A stretch of 64,000 nt of DNA, taken from contig WQXO01000005.1 in NCBI GenBank assembly GCA_009784825.1, positions 1 through 64,000 on the forward strand. The letters run 5' to 3'. The position numbers were made by a program, and so were the translations under genes. The notes under the pieces are model-generated. The model did no database searches. It saw only the letters and a list, made by a program, of their open reading frames with translations, and was not told the origin of the DNA. Shown here in pieces: positions 58,765-64,000 of this stretch. Within the stretch, counting starts at the first letter, position 1. Each line of letters opens with the position of its first letter. The stretch is from Oscillospiraceae bacterium. GTDB taxonomy: Bacteria; Bacillota; Clostridia; Oscillospirales; Ruminococcaceae.

Positions 58765-59224
58765 TAGCTTCTCCTGTTACTTTTTTAATCGATAATTTTT
58801 TGAAAGTTATTTTAAATTCGCTGTTTATATCACATAATATCCTATGTTCAAAATACCCGTTGTCTAACAGCTCCAATTCATCGTATCCCCACCCGAAAAG
58901 TCCATTTTCCTCGGGTGGTATATCCACTTCAAAGCCGATTACATTTTTATAAGCGAGAATATAATCAACTTCATTTATTCTCAGAGTGAATTTTACCTCA
59001 CAGCTTTTCAAACGCATGTTTTCAATTGATATTTTCTTAATGATTGAATCGTGGAAACCGTCATTTTTATTATACAGATTAATAAAGTTTTTCGGTAGTT
59101 TGTCTTTTATAGTGTCGAAATATTTATAATATTCTTCAGAAGCGGCATACCATTTATTAAGTGCTTCATCTCTTGTTTCTCTTGATTGCATCATTGCCCA
59201 GTATTCGCTCAAATAATATTTCAT
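58757..59224 (-). CDS. Protein of unknown function, possibly DUF4085-like
   Basis: The 155-residue soluble protein has an aromatic/Lys-rich helical N-terminus (MKYYLSEYWAMMQSRETRDE) and a beta-rich C-terminal half (GFEVDIPPEENGLFGWGYDELEL). The layout resembles DUF4085-type proteins, but I could not confirm it. It sits between the aminotransferase (3 bases upstream) and trpS (overlap), so it is part of one transcript. Confidence 0.65.
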   Translation of the reverse strand: MKYYLSEYWAMMQSRETRDEALNKWYAASEEYYKYFDTIKDKLPKNFINLYNKNDGFHDSIIKKISIENMRLKSCEVKFTLRINEVDYILAYKNVIGFEVDIPPEENGLFGWGYDELELLDNGYFEHRILCDINSEFKITFKKLSIKKVTGEANV

Positions 59225-59227
59225 TGT

Positions 59228-60412
59228 TTACCTATATATCCCTTTCGCAACTTTTGAAAGTATCTCCACGCCCCGTTCAATCTGCTCATTCGTAGGTGTC
59301 GAAAAGTTCAGGCGGAACGATAAACAGCTGTCTTTCTCATTTACCAAGAACGCATTTCCGGGTACGATTGCTACTTTATTCTCAATCGCTTTTTTACAGA
59401 AATACTCCATGTCCCCGTCAGGAAGTGTCCCCCATATGAACAGCCCGCCCTCCGGCTCGGTGAACTCGATTGACATAGGCATAGAGAACTTCAAGCAATC
59501 CAGCATTAGCTTACACTTATCTTTATAAATTAACTGCAATCGTTCTAAATGCTCGGAATAATCGGTTTCCGTGACGAATTTATACGTTATCATCTGCGAC
59601 AGTATTCCCGTATGAACCGTTGCGGTTTGAATACACACTACCGCCTTTTGAACAATATTCTGTGCCCCGCACATGAACCCGACACGCAACCCGGGTGCTA
59701 ATGTCTTAGAAAAGCTGCCCGCATATACCACAAGGCGATTTTTGTCAAGCTCTTTCAACGAGGGAATGTCGATTCCGGTAAACCGCAAATCCCCGTATGG
59801 GTTGTCCTCCACGATTAACACGTTATATTTTTCAGCTAACTTAAGAACCGCCTTGCGCCGCTCTAAAGACATAGTTTTTCCCGTGGGGTTCTGGAAATTC
59901 GGGATAAGGTATATAAACGCCGTTTTCGGGTTATCCATGAGTGCGATTTCTAATTTATCAAGGTTAATCCCCTCATCGTCCATAGGAATTCCGACTAATT
60001 TTGCGTTATATGACCTGAACGCATTAAGCGACCCGATGAACGTGGGTGCTTCGCATATAATGGTCTCCCCCTCGTTGCACATTAGCTTAGTCATAATCTC
60101 CATGACCTGCTGTGCCCCGGAGGTTATAATTACATCATCGTCCTCAGCGTTATATAAGCCTTTTCCGCCTAAATCCTGTTTAAGCCAGTCCCTAAGCGGG
60201 GTATACCCCTCCGAAATGGAATACTGTAGGGCGGTTATGGGGTTGTCCCGCATAATGTCGGCAGTGATTTTTGCCACAGTTTCGACGGGGAACGCCTCGG
60301 GGGCAGGGTTGCCCGCTGCAAAGCTGATAACCGTCGGGTCAGCGAGGAACTTGAAGATTTCACGAATTATCGAGGGCTGGAGTGTGGATATTCTGTCGGA
60401 AAAAGCGTTCAT
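59228..60412 (-). CDS. PLP-dependent aminotransferase, 2-aminoadipate type (class I)
   Basis: The 394-residue protein has the fold type I pattern SFAAGNPAPEAFPVE, YSISEGYTPLRDWL, IYLIPNFQNPTGKTM and the PLP lysine Lys236 in YAGSFSKTLAPGLRVGF. It is close to the LysN/MocR-type aminotransferases that act on aromatic, branched or aminoadipate substrates. Substrate is not readable. It lacks the N-terminal GntR domain of MocR regulators. Confidence 0.9.
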   Translation of the reverse strand: MNAFSDRISTLQPSIIREIFKFLADPTVISFAAGNPAPEAFPVETVAKITADIMRDNPITALQYSISEGYTPLRDWLKQDLGGKGLYNAEDDDVIITSGAQQVMEIMTKLMCNEGETIICEAPTFIGSLNAFRSYNAKLVGIPMDDEGINLDKLEIALMDNPKTAFIYLIPNFQNPTGKTMSLERRKAVLKLAEKYNVLIVEDNPYGDLRFTGIDIPSLKELDKNRLVVYAGSFSKTLAPGLRVGFMCGAQNIVQKAVVCIQTATVHTGILSQMITYKFVTETDYSEHLERLQLIYKDKCKLMLDCLKFSMPMSIEFTEPEGGLFIWGTLPDGDMEYFCKKAIENKVAIVPGNAFLVNEKDSCLSFRLNFSTPTNEQIERGVEILSKVAKGIYR

Positions 60413-60476
60413 GGTGTGTTCTCCTGTATTTTAATATAGATATTCTATCACATTAAAAAGGATAATGCAACCCCTC

Positions 60477-60505
60477 TTGACATAATCGGAAAAACTGTTT
60501 ATAAT
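60477..60505 (+). promoter_or_regulatory. htpG promoter
   Basis: TTGACA and TATAAT are separated by 17 bases. There is no CIRCE element, so HrcA control of htpG is not indicated. Confidence 0.8.
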
Positions 60506-60538
60506 AATTAGGCATAATTTAAACAAAGGAGATGTACC

Positions 60539-62449
60539 ATGCCGAAAAAACAATTCAAAGCCGAATCGAAGCGGTTGCTTGAGTTAATGATTAACTCAAT
60601 TTATACCCACAAGGAAATCTTTTTAAGGGAGCTTATTTCTAATGCCTCCGACGCAATGGACAAGCTGTATTATAAATCAATGTCGGAGAACTTAGGTTTA
60701 TCTCGGGGCGAATTCGAGATTAATATAATTCCCGATAAACAAGCGGGGACATTAACCATTACCGATAACGGTATAGGCATGACTAAGGAAGAATTAGAGA
60801 AAAACTTAGGCGTTATCGCAAAATCAGGTTCATTGGATTTTAAAGAAACTGTAGGGGACGATGCCCACATCGTCCCGCAAGACGAAGAAATGTCAATCAT
60901 CGGGCAGTTTGGTGTAGGGTTCTATTCGGCGTTTATGGTGGCTAAAAAAGTAATAGTACAGTCAAAGCCATACGGCTCTGAAGAAGCGTTTATGTGGACT
61001 TCCGAGGGAAGCGACGGTTATACCATAACTACCTGCGAAAAAGAAACTACCGGAACAATTATTACGCTGTTTATCAAAGATAATACAGACGACGAAAGAT
61101 ACGATGAATTTCTTGAACGGTATCGGTTGAAAAACCTTGTTAAAAAATATTCCGACTATATTCGCTATCCCATTAAAATGGAGATGAAATCAAGCAAATT
61201 AAAAGAAGACACCGAAGATAATGAAACCCCCGAATACGAGGACACTCTCGAAATAAAAACCCTCAACAGCATGGTTCCTATCTGGAAAAAGAACAAGTCG
61301 GAATTAACTGATGAGGATTACAACAATTTCTACAAGGACAAGTTCAACGATTTCACAGAACCCGTCACCGTAATCCATGACAAAACTGAGGGAATGGTGA
61401 CATATTCCGCATTGATGTATATCCCGAAGAAAGCCCCGTTCGATTATTACACCAAGGAATATGAAAAAGGGCTGCAGCTTTATTCAAGCGGTGTGATGAT
61501 TATGGAGAAGTGCGGCGATTTGCTCCCCGACCATTTTTCATTCGTAAAAGGCTTAGTCGACAGTGAGGACTTGTCGCTTAATATATCCCGTGAAATGCTC
61601 CAGCATGACCGCCAGCTTAAAGCAATTGCAAAAAGTGTCGAGAGGTCAATCAAGTCACAGCTTACGAAAATGCTGACTAACGAACGTGAGAAATACTGTG
61701 AGTTTTGGGAAACCTTCGGGGCACAGGTCAAGTTCGGGATTTATAACAGCTTTGGTGCGAATAACGAAGCGTTGCAGGATTTATTAATATTCTATTCCTC
61801 CGCCGAACAAAAGCAGACCACCTTAGACGAATACGTCACCCGAATGAAAGAGGGACAGGAGGAGATATATTACGCCGCCGGTGAAACCATTACAAGGATA
61901 GATACCCTGCCGCAGGTGGAAACGCTTAAGGACAAAGGGTACGAGATTTTATATTTAATCGAAAACGTCGATGAGTTCTGCTTGCAAATGCTGGGCTTAT
62001 ACAAAGACAAGCAGTTTAAGTCGGTTCAAAGTGCTGATGTTGATGTTTCCGATGACGACGAAAAGGCTGAAATCAAAAAAGCTAACGAGGACGCAAAAGA
62101 CCTGTTAGCTGTTATGAAAGAGGAATTAGGCGATAAAGTTGCAGACGTTCGGGTGTCGAAGCGGTTGAAAAGTCACCCGGTATGCTTAACAAGCAGCGGA
62201 GTATTATCGACGCAGATGGAAAAAGTCCTCAGTGCCATGCCTGTAGGGAATAATGCAAAAGCCGATAAGGTTTTGGAAATTAACTCGGCACACCCGATTT
62301 TTGAAAAGTTGCAGTTTTTGCACAAAAATGACGAAAAAGTGCTAAAAGTGTACGCTGACATTTTGTATAACCAAGCGTTACTAATCGAGGGAATCCCGGT
62401 CGACAACCCGTCTGACTTCGTTTCTAAGATGTGTGAGCTGATGTCGTAG
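60539..62449 (+). CDS. htpG: Chaperone HtpG (Hsp90)
   Basis: The 636-residue protein has the GHKL ATPase N-domain (LRELISNASDAMDKLYY, ITDNGIGMTKEELEKNLG, GQFGVGFYSAFMVA), the middle domain and the C-terminal dimer domain. Residues about 104-113 (VGDDAHIVPQ) are encoded by a family B palindrome at 60850-60884 and lie in the loop before the GQFGVGF motif. The same peptide appears in AddA. The insertion is in frame and should be tolerated in this loop. Confidence 0.97.
   Translation: MPKKQFKAESKRLLELMINSIYTHKEIFLRELISNASDAMDKLYYKSMSENLGLSRGEFEINIIPDKQAGTLTITDNGIGMTKEELEKNLGVIAKSGSLDFKETVGDDAHIVPQDEEMSIIGQFGVGFYSAFMVAKKVIVQSKPYGSEEAFMWTSEGSDGYTITTCEKETTGTIITLFIKDNTDDERYDEFLERYRLKNLVKKYSDYIRYPIKMEMKSSKLKEDTEDNETPEYEDTLEIKTLNSMVPIWKKNKSELTDEDYNNFYKDKFNDFTEPVTVIHDKTEGMVTYSALMYIPKKAPFDYYTKEYEKGLQLYSSGVMIMEKCGDLLPDHFSFVKGLVDSEDLSLNISREMLQHDRQLKAIAKSVERSIKSQLTKMLTNEREKYCEFWETFGAQVKFGIYNSFGANNEALQDLLIFYSSAEQKQTTLDEYVTRMKEGQEEIYYAAGETITRIDTLPQVETLKDKGYEILYLIENVDEFCLQMLGLYKDKQFKSVQSADVDVSDDDEKAEIKKANEDAKDLLAVMKEELGDKVADVRVSKRLKSHPVCLTSSGVLSTQMEKVLSAMPVGNNAKADKVLEINSAHPIFEKLQFLHKNDEKVLKVYADILYNQALLIEGIPVDNPSDFVSKMCELMS
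60850..60884 (+). repeat. Family B palindrome in frame within htpG
   Basis: TGTAGGGGACGATGCCCACA followed by TCGTCCCGC. It has the same orientation and reading frame as the addA copy. Confidence 0.78.
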
Positions 62450-62467
62450 CCCTTTATAATAACGCGT

Positions 62468-62502
62468 GCGTGTACCTGCGGGTGCGGGTGCACGTTTTAT
62501 AA
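62468..62502 (+). terminator. Possible terminator after htpG
   Basis: CGTGTACC and GGTGCACG pair with one U-G, around a GC-rich loop, followed by TTTTATAAAG. Confidence 0.6.
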
Positions 62503-62522
62503 AGAGAATTATCATATTAGTA

Positions 62523-63458
62523 TTAATTTGATTCCCATAACCAATGCGATTGTCCGTCACTCATATATAAATCACAACCGGGGTTCTTTTCTTTGAATTC
62601 AACACACTGCTCATTTGTAATTAACCCGCTACGAATTGTCAACACTTCAAGTTGAGTTAATTCATATAAAAGTTCAATACTAAAATCAATAGATTGTACA
62701 TTTATTGTAAGCTCTCTCAGATTTTCAAAATCGGTAAAATCTATATTGATTCCAAAGTCTATATGAAGTTCTTCCAATGTGTTTATTTCACTTAATCCAT
62801 TCAAATTATTCTGTTGAAAACCGCAACCATAGAAACTCAATTTCGATATTTCCAAATCGCAAAGCAGGTCAATTGTTTCTATATCACACTGCCAAAATGT
62901 CAACTCTTTTAATTGCGGAAAGGCGTCTATTCTTTCCGACAATGTAATTACAGAACTTGCAATTGTGAGCTTTTCAAGATTGTTAAGATGTATTATATCG
63001 TTTATATTAAAATCAAATCCGCCATAATCCAAATATAACGATTTTAACGCTGTCATATCTTTTAAAAAGGAAAAATCAGAAATTAAATATGTTCGTTCAA
63101 TATAAGCATATCCGGCACTTTGAATAATTGACAGCGTTTCAAGTGAATCAAGCTGTGACAACAACGAAATATCTATATCTTTTTCTAATATCCATAATTC
63201 AATTTCTTCGTGTAATTTAAATATTTCTATGTCACTTTCTGTCAAATCGCTGTTTACACCGCCAACCCATTTTTGTTTTAACGGTTCTTCCGTCACAGTG
63301 GGTTCAACAGTTTCCGAAACAGCAGTCGTTGCTTCGGTGGTTTCGGTAGTTGTTGTCGCTGACGCTGAACCTGTTTCCTGACGGTCATCGGGGATTGTAG
63401 AATTACAGGCGGTTAGTATAAATGTCGCTGTAATAAGCGAGAGGATTACTTTTTTCAT
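62523..63458 (-). CDS. Leucine-rich-repeat-like lipoprotein
   Basis: The 311-residue protein has a lipoprotein signal (ILTAC, Cys18) followed by a Thr-rich spacer. From residue about 85 on it carries degenerate leucine-rich repeats (such as LKDMTALKSLYLDYGG, HLNNLEKLTIASS, INTLEELHIDFG). LRR surface proteins usually bind ligands or host surfaces. The leader and spacer (NSTIPDD then Thr-rich) resemble those of the PstS-like protein at the left window edge (HSTIPDN). The partial gene upstream is on the same strand. Confidence 0.82.
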   Translation of the reverse strand: MKKVILSLITATFILTACNSTIPDDRQETGSASATTTTETTEATTAVSETVEPTVTEEPLKQKWVGGVNSDLTESDIEIFKLHEEIELWILEKDIDISLLSQLDSLETLSIIQSAGYAYIERTYLISDFSFLKDMTALKSLYLDYGGFDFNINDIIHLNNLEKLTIASSVITLSERIDAFPQLKELTFWQCDIETIDLLCDLEISKLSFYGCGFQQNNLNGLSEINTLEELHIDFGINIDFTDFENLRELTINVQSIDFSIELLYELTQLEVLTIRSGLITNEQCVEFKEKNPGCDLYMSDGQSHWLWESN

Positions 63459-63484
63459 AGATACTTCTCCTTAATTATGATTTA

Positions 63485-64000
63485 TCACGCTTTTTCTACC
63501 TTGCGAACCCATTCGCCGTCGATTTTTTCAAAGGTTATGATTACATCAAGTGTTATTGCCACAAAGTCGGGTGGGATTTCAACACCTATCCCCTCATTTG
63601 TTAAGGTAGTTTTAAACACAAATTTATTGGGGGCTTGAGAAACCATGTACATAGAATAATAGCTTTCATTATAGTAAAGTCCGTCATGCTCGATAACAAA
63701 AAGCAACTCCCTTTCTATGCTGTATTCCCATGAGATTTCGATTAGCTTAAAACCGTTCATATAACCTTCTTCCGGCTGGTTAATCGGGAGGTCGGTTTTT
63801 TTCCACCAATTATAATTCAAATAAGATGAAGAGTTTAAAACCCAAAGCCCGTCACTAACACCGTCATTGAAATAATTAATATACATCAAATGCATTGTAT
63901 CGGGATTATCCATGTCAATCCAAATAATGCTTGACCCTTTCCAATGCATAACAAATACAATTGCATTGTCGGGAGTTATATAAAATTCATTCTTTTCCCG
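63485..64000 (-). CDS. Unknown protein, N-terminus cut by window edge
   Basis: The frame runs open from the stop codon at 63485 to the last base, giving 172 codons without a clear start. An internal Met at 63949 is not the true start because the frame continues upstream (NEFYITPDNAIVFV). The visible part is rich in aromatic and beta-forming residues (NWWKKTDLPINQPEEGYMNG) with no recognised motif. It shares its strand with the LRR lipoprotein. Confidence 0.7.
   Translation of the reverse strand, partial: REKNEFYITPDNAIVFVMHWKGSSIIWIDMDNPDTMHLMYINYFNDGVSDGLWVLNSSSYLNYNWWKKTDLPINQPEEGYMNGFKLIEISWEYSIERELLFVIEHDGLYYNESYYSMYMVSQAPNKFVFKTTLTNEGIGVEIPPDFVAITLDVIITFEKIDGEWVRKVEKA

Noticed and set aside
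59673-60434. 253-codon plus-strand frame opposite the aminotransferase
   Set aside because: The aminotransferase on the minus strand has clear motifs, and this frame shows none and has no ribosome binding site.
1-64000. tRNA genes, rRNA genes, prophage or integrase
   Set aside because: I found no tRNA arm motifs, no rRNA blocks and no integrase, terminase or transposase frames by reading both strands.

Overview
The window is chromosomal DNA of modest G+C content from an anaerobic, probably endospore-forming member of the Firmicutes, class Clostridia, with an Oscillospirales/Ruminococcaceae-like gene content. This is an inference from gene content and no taxonomic search was possible. The main clues are a complete S10-spc-alpha ribosomal protein cluster in Firmicutes order, AddAB in place of RecBCD, an HrcA/CIRCE-controlled heat-shock operon, the sporulation genes spoIVB and bofA, the ffs-dnaX-ybaB and yaaL-bofA neighbours, a type A RNase P RNA, and an FeFe-hydrogenase-like protein linked to DRTGG and RsbW-like proteins.

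Layout. From 1 to 5.4 kb (minus strand) lie metA, a Nudix hydrolase, the SRP RNA, dnaX, ybaB and two tandem PstS-like lipoprotein genes, the second cut by the window edge. From 5.4 to 8.7 kb (plus) come yaaL, bofA, an F420-ligase-family gene and the comM/yifB ATPase. From 8.7 to 10.2 kb (minus) are two related exported proteins of unknown function. From 10.3 to 19.7 kb (plus) is one compact operon: DRTGG protein, RsbW-like ATPase, FeFe-hydrogenase-like protein, addB, addA and an SGNH lipoprotein. From 19.8 to 23.6 kb are an ECF sigma factor with its putative membrane anti-sigma factor, a mazEF module bracketed by two copies of one palindrome, and a surface protein. From 23.7 to 41.0 kb is the ribosomal cluster from rpsJ to rplQ, including secY, adk, map, a KOW protein, infA, rpoA and, unusually, pyrE between rpsK and rpsD. 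From 41.2 to 48.6 kb are a HAD phosphatase, a GtrA protein, a CBS/CNNM protein, a response regulator, uridine phosphorylase, hicAB, spoIVB and a split TSUP permease. From 48.7 to 54.6 kb (minus) run hrcA, grpE, dnaK, a YfbU-like gene, a DUF559 gene and dnaJ. From 54.6 to 57.7 kb are rnpB, a duplicated module of tiny divergent genes around an XRE regulator, and a cobalamin-riboswitch operon encoding a DUF4430 lipoprotein and an ECF S component. From 57.7 to 64 kb are trpS, an unknown gene, an aminotransferase, htpG and two surface or unknown genes at the edge.

The most distinctive property is the load of small interspersed palindromic repeats. At least three families can be recognised by eye. 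Family A is AT-rich with a GC hairpin core and fills the space between one gene's stop codon and the next gene's ribosome binding site. Family B has GTAGGGG and CGCCC arms around a variable stem. Family C is a double hairpin. Members of A and B also lie in frame inside dnaX, addA and htpG, so the repeats have been converted into protein sequence. The second notable locus is the duplicated pair at 55.1-56.5 kb. One gene of the pair has diverged only at synonymous positions, while its ribbon-helix-helix partner has a different DNA-binding half joined to an identical C-terminal half.
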